Of a stretch of DNA of 64,000 bases, positions 54,201 through 64,000 are shown in pieces; position 1 is the first letter of the stretch, and every line of letters begins with the position of its first letter. Position numbers and translations under genes: made by a program. The notes beneath the pieces are model-generated. The model was given only the letters and a program-made list of their open reading frames with translations, was not told the origin of the DNA and made no database searches. The DNA comes from Gavia stellata (taxonomy: Eukaryota; Chordata; Aves; Gaviiformes; Gaviidae): positions 1,180,501 through 1,244,500 of the forward strand of contig NC_082604.1 in assembly GCF_030936135.1 (NCBI RefSeq), in the 5' to 3' direction.

Positions 54201-56153
54201 TTCTCTTGACTAAAGAGACAGCTTGACACAACTGTATTTTAAATATGACACTGTGCTGGTCCCTAAAATTGGACAGGCTGAATCTTTTGGACTTTTTTTC
54301 ACACGCAAATAGGGTGAGTTTGCTGAGCCACCACGGAAAGCATTTAGGCAGACCCATTTGACTTTCCTCCGCAATACGGATAAAGTACCTATAACTGCCG
54401 CTACTACATTGCAGCATCTTCTGCTATGTGCTATCTTGGCTGCTTGCTACGTTTGCTTGTGCTTTTGTGGCTATAGGCAGCAGCATTTCCACACCTTGGT
54501 GTTCAGCCTCAGGAGCACCCCATGTGCTGATTCAGCTTCCTCCTGTCATCCTGTTTCTTCCCATCCTTGCGTGCATGTATTCATTTCTCCTGCAATCTCT
54601 ACTTGTCAGTTATTCGTGGGCTCAGCGTCTCCTGATGCTCCCCGGAGAACAGCAGTGCGGGGTGATTCAGCGTGCCAGCCTTTGAGACTTCCGTGCGAGG
54701 GAGGAACTGCTGGAACTGTGTGGGAGGCTGTTGAGGCTGATGTCAACAGACCTTTGGTCTGTAGATGACGGTGGAGTCGGTTAGTGCGGCTGTGCTCACT
54801 AACCGGACACAGGGGTTTGTCCCTTCAGTCCCCCTTTTGTTTTCTTCTAATTATTACCCAGGTTGGTCAGGTGAGGCTCACCCATGTCTTGAACACAGGT
54901 GGAAATACTGGAAAAGATTATTGGAGTATTCAGCAGCTCTTGTGTCCTGTTTTACGGGAGAAACATCTCAGGGTTGAGAGTCTGACTTCCCTCTGCATGG
55001 TCAAGGAGACACTTGTGTCAGAAGGCAAACGTGGGAGACTGCTGAGCTAAGCTTGTAAAGAAAAAGCTTTTGGCGCTGATGAATATTTGCCCTTCTTGTG
55101 ACCCGATTCTTGTTCACATTTGCTACCCAAAAGCCGTTTCTGAAAACTGTGTCAAGTTGATGTGCTAACGGTGCACCCTCTGTTACAGAACTGCAGTCCC
55201 TATCTCCTTGTGCTAGGCTGAAGTTTAACCACAAACTCAATTATATTGCTGGCAGGACTTTGTTTCCCCCACCAGAAGATGCGACTTTCTATCTACCTCT
55301 GTCCTGTTGGCTTTACCCTCCAGATATTTTCCACCTTCTCCTTCCAATGCCAGCTGAGATCCTGTCTTCGTGAATTTGCTGGTTTGTTGTTATTTTTTAT
55401 TCATTGCAGGACAGCTTCTGTTCTTGTTAATACTTGAAACCAGCTGCCCAAGCGATCTTTAAATCTGGCCCACGCGTCTGGGAGGCATCTCTGCCAGCAT
55501 ACATATTTCCACAAACAAAGCTTGCATTGCTTTAGATTTAAATTGGGGGTTGGCTTGCTTGAATGAGTTCCAAATAAAACATTAAGGCAAGAGGAAAAAG
55601 TGCAAGCAACTTGAGCCGATATTAAACAGGACAACCTCTGGGAAGCATCCTGCTTTACAGAAAAGGATGAGAATGCTGATATTGCCAAGGCTTCCTAGCT
55701 CTTTTGAAAAGGGGAAGAAAGTTTCTTTTATTTAGCTATTCAAAATGGAAAATGCATCTTTCCCCAGGGGTGGCTGAAAAGGGGGATACCCTGCCTCGTT
55801 GATGCAGAATGAGAAAGTGTATTTCACAGAGCTCTTGAGCCTGATTTAATAACCTGCAGTGTGTGGAAGTGTCAGAGCAAGCATTTGTGGCCGTGGACGG
55901 TGTGGCAAAGCGGTGCTGCAGCGGTGGTGGTGCGGTGACGCGGGTTGTGGGGCCGGGAGAGTCTGCAGCGGTGGCTGATGTGGTTTTGGGCATCTCTTTC
56001 TGATGATCTCTGTTCCCTCCTCATTAGGCAGACATCACAAAATGCGTGGTGAATACCGACCCCAGCCTTCGCTCCCACTGGCTTGTGGCCGCGGTTTGCA
56101 GCTTTGGTCACTTCCTCAAGGCTATCTTCTTCGTCCTGCTGCCTGAGAGATGA
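39014..56153 (+). CDS. BOK: BCL2-related ovarian killer, complete (4 coding exons)
   Basis: BAX/BAK-like apoptotic effector of the BCL2 family that permeabilises mitochondria and also acts at the ER. Exons: 39014-39236, 43225-43353, 50837-51000, 56028-56153. All junctions are GT-AG and in phase, giving 642 nt or 213 residues (human 212). Visible features are the start MEVLRRSSVFAAEVMEVFDR, the BH3 region ILLRLGDELEYIRP (about 70-83), BH1 around AGITWGKVVSLYAVAAGLAV (117-136), BH2 near KRRGGWADITKC (168-178), and a C-terminal membrane segment (190-210) closing LLPER. The ATG context is strong (A at -3, G at +4). The match to chicken BOK as I remember it is nearly complete. Confidence 0.97.
41860..41882. 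repeat. Short perfect hairpin
   Basis: Arms TTGTGTGGGA and TCCCACACAA (10 bp, perfect) flank a 3-base loop CAA. Confidence 0.8.
42543..42557. repeat. (TG)n microsatellite
   Basis: A 15-base TG tract in BOK intron 1. Confidence 0.85.
43225..43353 (+). CDS. BOK: BOK coding exon 2 (residues 75-117)
   Basis: 129 nt after TTTGTTTCCAG, phase 1 at both ends. GDELEYIRPNVYRNIARQL completes BH3 and continues into the helix before BH1. The donor is GTACTG. Confidence 0.97.
43354..50836 (+). other. BOK: BOK intron 2
   Basis: 7.5 kb, the longest intron of the gene. No interspersed repeat was recognised. A 183-codon frame at 44313-44864 is within chance expectation and has no domain. Confidence 0.85.
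50837..51000 (+). CDS. BOK: BOK coding exon 3 (residues 118-172; BH1)
   Basis: 164 nt after CTTTTCATAG, encoding GITWGKVVSLYAVAAGLAVD and continuing to LKRRGGW before GTAAGA. It carries BH1, the hydrophobic hairpin and the start of BH2. Confidence 0.97.
51001..56027 (+). other. BOK: BOK intron 3
   Basis: 5 kb with no supported coding segment. Simple T runs lie near 53682-53692. Confidence 0.85.
56028..56153 (+). CDS. BOK: BOK coding exon 4 (residues 173-213; BH2 end, membrane anchor)
   Basis: 126 nt after CCTCATTAG. It encodes ADITKCVVNTDPSLRSHW, the hydrophobic anchor LVAAVCSFGHFLKAIFFVLL and PER, then TGA. The anchor holds a Gly-His and a Lys within it, as the BOK family does, which fits its weak mitochondrial and stronger ER preference. 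Confidence 0.97.
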   Translation, partial: ADITKCVVNTDPSLRSHWLVAAVCSFGHFLKAIFFVLLPER

Positions 56154-57180
56154 ATCCGAGTTGCCAAGTGCAGCCCCCCTACCCCATCTCCTTCCCCCAT
56201 TCCAGAAGCAGCGGTAATGGCAATCTCTGAAGAGGAGGAAGAGAAGAACCGGGACAAACAAAAGGCTTGTTCTCCTCTCCCTTCAGCTGGGAGCAGATGA
56301 TCAACCACAGTCCCCTTTTTGCAGCCACCGGAGCCTCTCTTACCATCAATCCTTTCAAGAGTCTTGTTTCCCTGGGTGACTTGGGCTTGTGGCCTGGACA
56401 TTGCCAGGCCCTGGGCACACTGGTTGCAGCCGTGTGCAGCGTGGACTGTCAGACATCTGTTCCTTATGGCTGTGTTGCATGCTTATGCTAGTGCCAGGCG
56501 GAGAGGAGGAGGAAGGAGATATTATTTGAAATGGGATAGAAAACAGGAGGGGGGAGAGTCCCTTCTTCGCTCCATGTGATTCCCCTTTCAGTCCTCAAAC
56601 TTGCCTTGCGTCGGTTCTTGTTGTTACATTTGTGCTTAAACTCCATCTCCTCCTTTATACCTAATTCCGACTTGCTGGGCTCTGCCCCCAGCACGGCACG
56701 GTGGAGGGGATAATGCAGCTGTGGGTTTTTAACGTGATAAAACCAAACATACTGTCGTCTGATGCTTCTCCCCGACATATCTTGGAAATGAGACTGAGCA
56801 GCTGTGTGAGGGGCAGGACTAGAGGGCAGTTGTGCGTGATGCAGTTTGCAGGCGTATTTCGTGGACCTCTCTTACTGCGCTCACACACCGTTTCAAACAG
56901 GAGAGCGAGGGGCAACGCCTTCAAGCAACAACTCGGGATTGAATTTCATAATGAAGAAAAATGTTTTCTCCACTGAGATTTCGTCAGAGTTAAGCATGTA
57001 AGTAGGAAAGGCTGGGGGGCAAGGGCAGGAATTAGGGAAACAGTAAGTGAACTGTCTGGTGTTGTGAAGGGGGAAAGCTGTGTCAAAAGTAGCTGATTTA
57101 TGTTTCTCCTTTAATGTCTTTGGAAGTACCACTCGCAGACGTCTTTGTGGCAAACAATAAAAGAAAATAGGTGGTGTTTC
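56154..57180 (+). other. BOK: BOK 3' UTR (right end approximate)
   Basis: About 1 kb of plus-strand sequence after the stop codon, ended by the first downstream AATAAA. Later AATAAA copies (near 57651, 58776, 59308 and 60185) could give longer forms. Confidence 0.55.
57156..57161 (+). terminator. BOK: Probable BOK polyadenylation signal (AATAAA)
   Basis: This is the first AATAAA after the BOK stop. It is followed within 20 bases by GGTGGTGTTTC, a good GU-rich downstream element. Confidence 0.55.
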
Positions 57181-59558
57181 ACTATTGCAAAGGGTATTGT
57201 ATTTGTTTCCAAAATTAAAAATTCCAAAAAAGGCCAGAACAGTGCAGAGACAAACACTCAGGCCATGCTAAAAATACTTCAGCTTTTCCCCTGGTAGAAC
57301 ATGTTAACGTGTTAAAACTACAACTCGCCTGGTTCACTCTAGGAATTTAACCCATGTTATTACCATGTCAGAAAAGTGCTGTTTTCACCGACAGAAGCGG
57401 GGCCTCGCTGCCGTTGGCAGGGGAAGGCCGTGGAGCCTCTTCTCTGCCAAAGCCTCGCGGGAGACACCCTGCTCGGTACCTTGCTCCCAAGAGCGTGGCA
57501 TTGCAGAACAACACTGTTGTGGATTAAGAACATGTGGCTTTATAGGAGTTTTTTGCTGTTTTTTGGGTTTTTTCCCCCCATTTCCCTCCCACACCCTGTG
57601 TTTGGAGGGGCTTTACGGTTTCCGTCCAGAAGTTACAAATGGGTTTGGGAATAAACCTTTCCTTTTCGGTTATATCTGCGCAACGCGTTTCTGCTAGCAG
57701 TTAGTGGCGCTGTGCTCTGACCGACAGAACCACTGGCAGAGGATATGTAAGTGGTTGTACCCTTGCATGGTCCTGCTTTTGACCGGTCTAGCCTTTTGCA
57801 CTTCCATTGATGCCTTGACATGGGTACCGCACCCAGCTTTACCCGTAGTGCTACACCTGTGGTGAAGGGTGCTTTACCAGCTCAGTCTACCAGTACGTTT
57901 TCAGTAGTAAAGTAATTCTTGTGGAGCAAAACCCATAAAAGACAACCTCCCCCTGTCCCCAATTCCCCAACAAAAACACTCACCGGAAAGGAGAAAGTCT
58001 CCCATTCCATGTCGAAGCTGTGTGCTGCCTTTGACAGTGTCGGGCAGACTTTGGCTACTCTATTAAAAGTTGTGGGGGGGGTTATACTGACAAAGTTCCC
58101 GCTGCGGATACAGCTGATGGTGCCCTGAGGTTGGTGCATTTTTGTGTGTGTAAAGCTTGCAGCAGTTCCCCAAAGAAAACTGAATTGCCAAAGGAATATT
58201 TTATATTTTTTTTTTTTCTTCCTGACATAATTATATCCGCATTAGGGGTTTTGCTGGCACCTCTCGCACATAGGATTTTCTTCCTTAGATTCCCGATAGA
58301 TCTGGCTATGGAAACCTAGACCAGATTTCGTGTACGTGGTGAGCTAAACTAACCACGCTTTGAGCAGCACAGAGAGGATCCCCTCTGATCTGCAATAGAT
58401 GCAGTAAAAGCCTTATAGTTCATTGCAGGGGGATGCAGCTTTGTTGTTTTAAAGGAGCTTATGAAAAAGTAGACTTTGGATTTCTGGAAATACCCTGGTT
58501 GTGTGCGGACATTGACTTGGACAGTTTTGCAGCTCGATAAAGCTTGCCGTATCGTGCCTAGTGTTTTACGAAGCGTACGCGAGTTTATGGAGCTAGCACA
58601 GTCAAACACTGGGGCTGTCAAGACCTTTCTCAATTTAGATGCTGTTTTGAAATGTAATACTTAAGGCTATGACCGCTTTTTCAGTAAACAAGTGACATCA
58701 GAGGGACTACTAAGGAACATAAAGAGTTAAATGCACGCATTAAGTGAGTTTAATAAAAAGAGAATGATAAGCCAAATAAAGCAGCATTGCTGGAAAGGAA
58801 TGTATGTGGGTGGGAAGGGGGTTACAGAGGCAGGCAGACAAAGACTCAGTCTGGAAACTGCTGATAATGAAGAGGTGGTGGGAGCTCCCCACAAATAGGT
58901 TTCAGACTTCCGTCTTCCTTTTCGCATTTGCCAGTCCCTGCAACGTACATACTGGAGCTGAACAGTGTGCTGCTCGTCTTAACGCTGAGTGTTAAACCAG
59001 GACGATGCTTTTACCCTTCTCACTTCTTCTGCAATAACCACATCGGCACCAGTCTTGCTACCAAAATGAACGGCAAACGGCACTGTGCACGCCGCTGCGC
59101 ATTTGGGAAGCAACAGTCTCGAGCCTGATTCAGCCAAGTATTTATGTTGCGTTCAGTTTTAGTTGTAATATTTAGGCATTTCGGAGTATTTCCAGAGGTC
59201 CTTTATAATCTCAACAGTTCTGGGGCTCTGTGATTTTTCTTTTCCCTCTTCTCTTTTGGCCAATACTACCTGATGGGAGACATCAGGGTTTGGTTGTTTA
59301 TCACCCCAATAAACATTTTCCTTTTATATGATTGGTGAAGGTCCTAGGAGTGTGTCTAATTTATTTAGCTGTTAAAGAAAACCAAGAACGTAGGTACCAA
59401 GGTTAGTACTATTATGCTTCTCCATGTTGAAAGCCTGGCTGTTGTTCCTCTTCCAGCATCCAAACCTGAAAGCCCCCAAACTAGCCATCTCACTTTTTTT
59501 TCCCCCCCCAGTGTTTCCAATTACCCGCTTGAGAAAATTGCTTGTAGTGAAAGTTGCC

Positions 59559-59574
59559 TTTTTTTTTTTTTTTT
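59559..59574. repeat. (T)16 homopolymer
   Basis: Sixteen consecutive T, without an adjacent retroelement body that would make it a poly-A tail. Confidence 0.85.
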
Positions 59575-62500
59575 CCTAAGCTGTTTTGCTCCCATTGAAT
59601 GTTCTAAGTGGGACTTACCTACGTGCAAACTGCCTTGGGGGGTGCTCCCTGTCCCAGGTCACCTTTCGGTCCACCACCCGATTTCATCCCCTTTAGCAAA
59701 AGGGCAGCAGTCACAACGCTGAGCTCTTCCCAACTCTGCCGGGCAGGGGACAAGCCCCCTTTTAGCCCCGGGAAAGGTGGCTGCTCTTCACCCCATTAGG
59801 CAGCAGTCACTCAGCGCCTGGAAAATCCAGCCAAGCTTTTGCTGCCTCCTGCCTTGCTGGAGAACAGGCTGGGAGCACAGGGGGGAAGGCGAGGCTGTTG
59901 CGGTGGGGACCGGCTGGAGGTGTGGGAGATACCTAGGGAGTAGCGGGAGGAGGGAGAAAGGGTTGGAGATGGGAAAATGGCATCTTAAGTATTTTAGTTG
60001 ACACGGAGTATTTGGGAGATGAGAGTGGCCTGTGCGTTATTACAGCGGGGAATGTCAAGGTCAGAGAGTTGAGTCTGGAGGAACCTGAGCTTCAGCACGC
60101 CTTTGTTCACAGAAGAACACGCTCCAGTAAGGATTATCCCACCCCCTTCCCTCCCGGCGCCGTCTTCATTCTCGGTTTCTTTGTAATAAACCTACGTTCA
60201 GTCAACGGAAAAACTTGCTTTATCAAAAAGGTAGGGAGCCGAAAAGCCATCTGGGCTTGGGTATTTCAATGAAAAGCATTTGAGCAATGCTTATCGTGTC
60301 CTAGACCTGACATTGCTTCAACCACAGCCTTACTTATACCTCTCCCTTGTCAAACACGGGCAGTAGGTTCACCTTCTTCAAAGCAACTAGAGAAACTGAA
60401 GTGGTCTCGGTCTCGCAGCAGATGTCATTTGTGTTCCTGCACTGCTTTTTCTCCGGTAAATGGAAAGAAAACAATCTGTGAAGCCCTTAATTTATCAGAC
60501 TTGCATCTGTATTATATACTGAAGTACAGAACAATAGCGTCAGGGAGCGACGTTGAGGTTTCCTGGAAAATCGCAATACCAAACTTCCTCATTCTCAAAC
60601 TCGTTGTTTAGACCCTGAGAAAAAGCTCTGCCTATTATTTTTTTATTATTAGTATTCTCCTTTTATTGTGCAAAGTCTGCAAGTGGGTTTTTTGTGCACA
60701 ATTAAACTGAATATGAAGCAGCTTTCAAGTCCCTTAGACAGCTTTCTGAAAAGATCAGGCCCCTAAGGCATTCCGATGGCTTTGCCAAGAGCCTTCTTGA
60801 TGTGGCTCTCGTCAACGTGTGGCTCCTTGAACTTCTTTACTGTTGTTGGATTTTTTTAAATCTAGTATTTATAATTTTTATAGGCATAAATTTGCCACAG
60901 ATTAATTATTCTCTTAGGGCAACATGAAAACAATGCGTGCTACTAAATTAAAGACAAGAAAACAGTAATTTAATGTACTGCTGGCAGAGTCTATAAATTT
61001 CTTCTGTGCAAGTGGTTTGACAGATGGATTTTAAATAGTCCCTCAGAAAAGCCTGTAACCTCTTTAACTCTAAACATTTTGACCCGCTGGGATTACAAGC
61101 CCCTAGCAGAGCTAAACAGAGCGATCCTCGATTGAACTTTACACCGTCACCCAGGACCTGGAAGTGCATTGCACGTTCAAGCAGAGTCTGTGGGAAATAG
61201 AGTGCTCCTGGCTCAATCACACGACATGCAGTGCCTGTCCAGGCAAGGTCATATGAAAAAAAAAAAGTTTTCCCTCTTACAGAAAAAAAAGAAGTGTTGG
61301 GAAGGGAATTTCCAGCTGCCTTAGAAGCATATTTCAGAGCTTGAGCTCAGAAGAATCTCCATCTCTTTTCTCTGCCCATAGACAGGCAGACAGCACTAGA
61401 GCTTGTCTTCTCCATCCCTGCGGGAAGACTTGATGATACCTCTCTGCTTACGTCAAATCCTGAATTGTGGAGCTAAGCTCGGGAAAAAAGCACTGAAGAG
61501 GTCAATCCCCTGTTGTTTTAAATTTCCCCTTCTGGCCCTATCTTATGACCTTCACTCATACTTTCGTTGAGCTCCGCGTTTCGGCAAGATAAGGTGTGTT
61601 TTGTACCTCTGGAACACCCCCATCCGCTACTGGAACATGACTCACATGGGGCTTCGGTCAACTGAAGGGCAACTGGTTTGGACTTTGGGCAGTACCAAGG
61701 ACCTTCATCATCACTAATCTGATGGGAGCTGAGAGAACTGACCCCTTGGCAGGATCAGGCCCTGCAAGAGCTCATTCTGTCCTGCAGCACAAGTTACTCC
61801 CTCGCGGTATCTGCCCTGACTCTCATTAGGCGGCAGCTGGAGTTCCCCCAGCTGGTCCCTGCGATACAGGTCCGTTCTCCCGACGCTCTCTGACGCTGTC
61901 CAGGTAATACAAAGCGACCCGAAGGTTGAACTTGAAGCCCTCTCAGCACCAGGGTGTCACCTTTTTGCTCCTGATGCAGAGGCGCGAGTCAGGAGCTGCG
62001 CAGTGGCTGCCACAGGGATGGTTTGTTCCTGTTTCCCACCAGAATTGAGCGTGGATTTTCTGGTCATCCAAGAAGGGGATTGAAAAAAAAAAACCAACCA
62101 AGCCTTTTATTTTGATCTCCTTGGCACTTCAAAAGAAAACTTAAATCACCGCTAAGCTGCTAGAACATACTTTGCTCTCAGTTCCTCAGCCAGGAGATGG
62201 CCAGACTACCCTTCTTAAGCCTGGCGAGCTTCTGCCGGCAAAAAACCCCTTGCCTGTGCTGCTGTCAGGCTTTCCTGCTCAATGCTTGAAGTGTCGGTTT
62301 GCTGCCAGAGCTCCTGGGGAAAGGTGTCTGACCCCCACGGCCATCCGACCCAGCAGGTTGGTTTTTCTCCCAGAGAAGGCAACCATTTCCAAAACGTCTG
62401 GTGCTACGGCAGAGTTGGGTGCTATCCCGAACAGCGTCATACCCGCAGCGATGCCTGGCGTATTTTCCCTTTTATTAAGGCTGCGAGCATGCATTTATAA

Positions 62501-62981
62501 AGGGTGGAAAAGGAGAAAGCACGACTGGCGTTTGAAAGGGAGCAAACAACCCCAGAAGTGGTGTGTTGCCTTCAGAGCCTCTCCTGCCAGCTGAAAGGGT
62601 GCAGGTACACGCCAGTGGTTCCTCTCGGTACTCCCTGCGCCGACGCGTGCTGCGAGCCCGTGATTTGTGGCTAACAGTAGATTCCTTGAAGCTGGGAAAA
62701 GATGCTTTGAATGTCTGTGCCCTTGGTTTTTGTGGCTTAACTGGAGACGGAGAACAGCACTACTAAAAATACTTCCACGTTCAGTCTAACATTTTGCCTC
62801 TGAGGGAGAGGAATGGATTCACAAAGTGAAGCCAAGGCTGTATATTATTATGAGCAATAAACCTACTGGAGTCTGTAACTAGCTAGATCTAAATTATGAG
62901 ACATCCTTCCCAAACCCTGCAGCACATCAGTGGGAAGACTGGAAAAACAGCACAGCAGCTTTCCTTAAATTTAAGCAGTTT

Positions 62982-63037
62982 AATTAAAAAAAAAAGAAGT
63001 AATTAAAAAAAAAAGAAGTAATTAAAAAAAAAGAAGT
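62982..63037. repeat. A-rich tandem repeat, three 18-19 bp units
   Basis: The unit AATTAAAAAAAAAAGAAGT occurs twice exactly, followed by a third copy one A shorter. Confidence 0.95.
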
Positions 63038-63444
63038 TAGTACAATGCCCTGTGTTATTTTGACATTGCATTCGCAGACTTGAGGTTTTTTGTCAATGCT
63101 CAAGTCTAGTTTCTAACAATTTCCAGTGTGGAGGAGAGCTGAGCTGGGTTTCCTGGTGTTCAGTCCTGAGCTTAGCACACATTGTAAGGCTGCCCTTAGC
63201 CTGCCGTCGGAGCTGGCGGAAAGGTTGCCCCATCGGTTTTAGCCTTCAGCTCTTGTTTCAGAACTGGAGCTGGCGGAGAAGGAGCACACGAGCACCTGGG
63301 TGATGGGTAAGGGCACAGCAGCTCCCTGAGCGGCCGCTGGGATGAGAAGGCAGGTTGGCACCCGCCTCAGGGCTTTGGCTCTTCAGCTCGTCGCTGTGTG
63401 TCGTGCCAAGGGACTGTTTGTATTTGCTGCCTCCCGGGGCAACC

Positions 63445-63817
63445 ACAGAATCACAGAATCATTAAGGTTGGAAAAGACCTGTAAGATCATCAGGTCCAAC
63501 CACCAACCCAACGCCACCATGCCCGCTAAACCATGTCCCGCAGTGCCACGTCCACATGTTCCTTGAACACCTCCAGTGATGGTGACTCCACCACCTCCCT
63601 GGGCAGCCTCTTCCAGTGCTTCACCACTCTCAGTAAAGAAATTGTTCCTAACATCCAGCCTAAACCTCCCCTGGGGCAACTTGAGGCCATTTCCTCTTGT
63701 CCTGTCACTTGTCACTTGGGAGAAGAGACCAACACTCACCTCTCTGCAACCCCCTTTCAGGCAGTTGTAGGGAGCAATAAGATCTCCCCTCAGCCTCCTC
63801 TTCTCCAGGCTAAACAA
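63445..63817 (-). mobile_element. CR1 LINE 3' fragment, inverted
   Basis: On the minus strand this is the CR1 3' end. It includes [22 protein letters not shown] and [20 protein letters not shown], and ends GTTGGACCTGATGATCTTAC, TTTTCCAACC and two GATTCTGT octamers (63460-63445). The 5' boundary near 63817 is approximate. The frame is interrupted, so this copy looks older or more damaged than the one at 22 kb. Confidence 0.93.
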
Positions 63818-64000
63818 AGTCTTGGGGACACCAGGAGCCTGAGCTGACAACGTGCTCAGATTAATTTGCATTTACTAAAATCGGCCCATTTAGGAGTTCA
63901 TAAAATGTACAGCGCTGAAGGAAAGGAGAAGGAAAAGCTGTAAGGAGAGCCAGCAGTGTCCCATGGATTCACAACGTACTTTCCAAAAACGAGTCATCTT

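Larger units (their letters stand above)
57181..63444. other. Intergenic, no supported gene
   Basis: Frames up to 140 codons (62172-62594) occur but carry no recognisable domain. Synteny remembered from other amniotes predicts THAP4 on the minus strand further right; none of its THAP or nitrobindin-like exons is seen. Simple T runs and one A-rich tandem repeat are present. Confidence 0.65.

Noticed and set aside
62172..62594. 140-codon frame right of BOK
   Set aside because: No family recognised and length within chance. It does not resemble THAP4, the expected neighbour.
63383..63871. 162-codon minus-strand frame at the right end
   Set aside because: It is the CR1 3' fragment read with flanking sequence, not a host gene.

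Overview
The window looks like a bird nuclear genome. The coding exons are short, cleanly spliced and separated by GT-AG introns. The only interspersed repeats I can name with confidence are CR1 LINE pieces. Both genes match amniote proteins almost residue for residue. Two protein-coding genes, STK25 and BOK, lie head to head, the arrangement I recall for human 2q37.3 (FARP2-STK25-BOK-THAP4). No FARP2 or THAP4 exon is visible, so the window seems to stop short of both neighbours. All comparisons with known proteins are from memory; no database was searched.

Left part (about 0.75-21.3 kb, minus strand): STK25 (also YSK1 or SOK1), a germinal centre kinase of the MST3/MST4/STK25 group. I placed all 11 coding exons. 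They total 1281 nt, giving 426 residues, the length I recall for the human protein, with intact phases and every kinase motif. The 3' UTR runs left from 1955. The ATG is at 20082. The promoter is a CpG island at about 20.9-21.93 kb that contains three ZNF143/THAP11-like motifs and shows a GC-skew reversal typical of a bidirectional promoter.

Middle (22-39 kb): a CR1 LINE 3' fragment with a long intact frame sits just beyond the island. About 16 kb without recognisable genes follows, which is probably BOK upstream regulatory sequence. A short CR1 tail lies at 30.87 kb.

Right part (39-57.2 kb, plus strand): BOK, a BCL2-family effector of apoptosis. Its four coding exons total 642 nt, giving 213 residues. 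The 3' UTR ends at a probable AATAAA at 57156.

Far right (57.2-64 kb): intergenic sequence with simple repeats, a 19-bp A-rich tandem repeat and an inverted CR1 fragment at 63.4-63.8 kb.

The two genes are not known to act together in one pathway. STK25 works at the Golgi and in STRIPAK/CCM3 complexes; BOK acts at ER and mitochondrial membranes. The most interesting unexplained signals are a 63-codon open segment in STK25 intron 1 that is in phase with the kinase frame on both sides, the skew switch with clustered ZNF143-like sites, and an overlapping upstream ORF at the BOK start. No tRNA, rRNA, CRISPR or retroviral element was seen.
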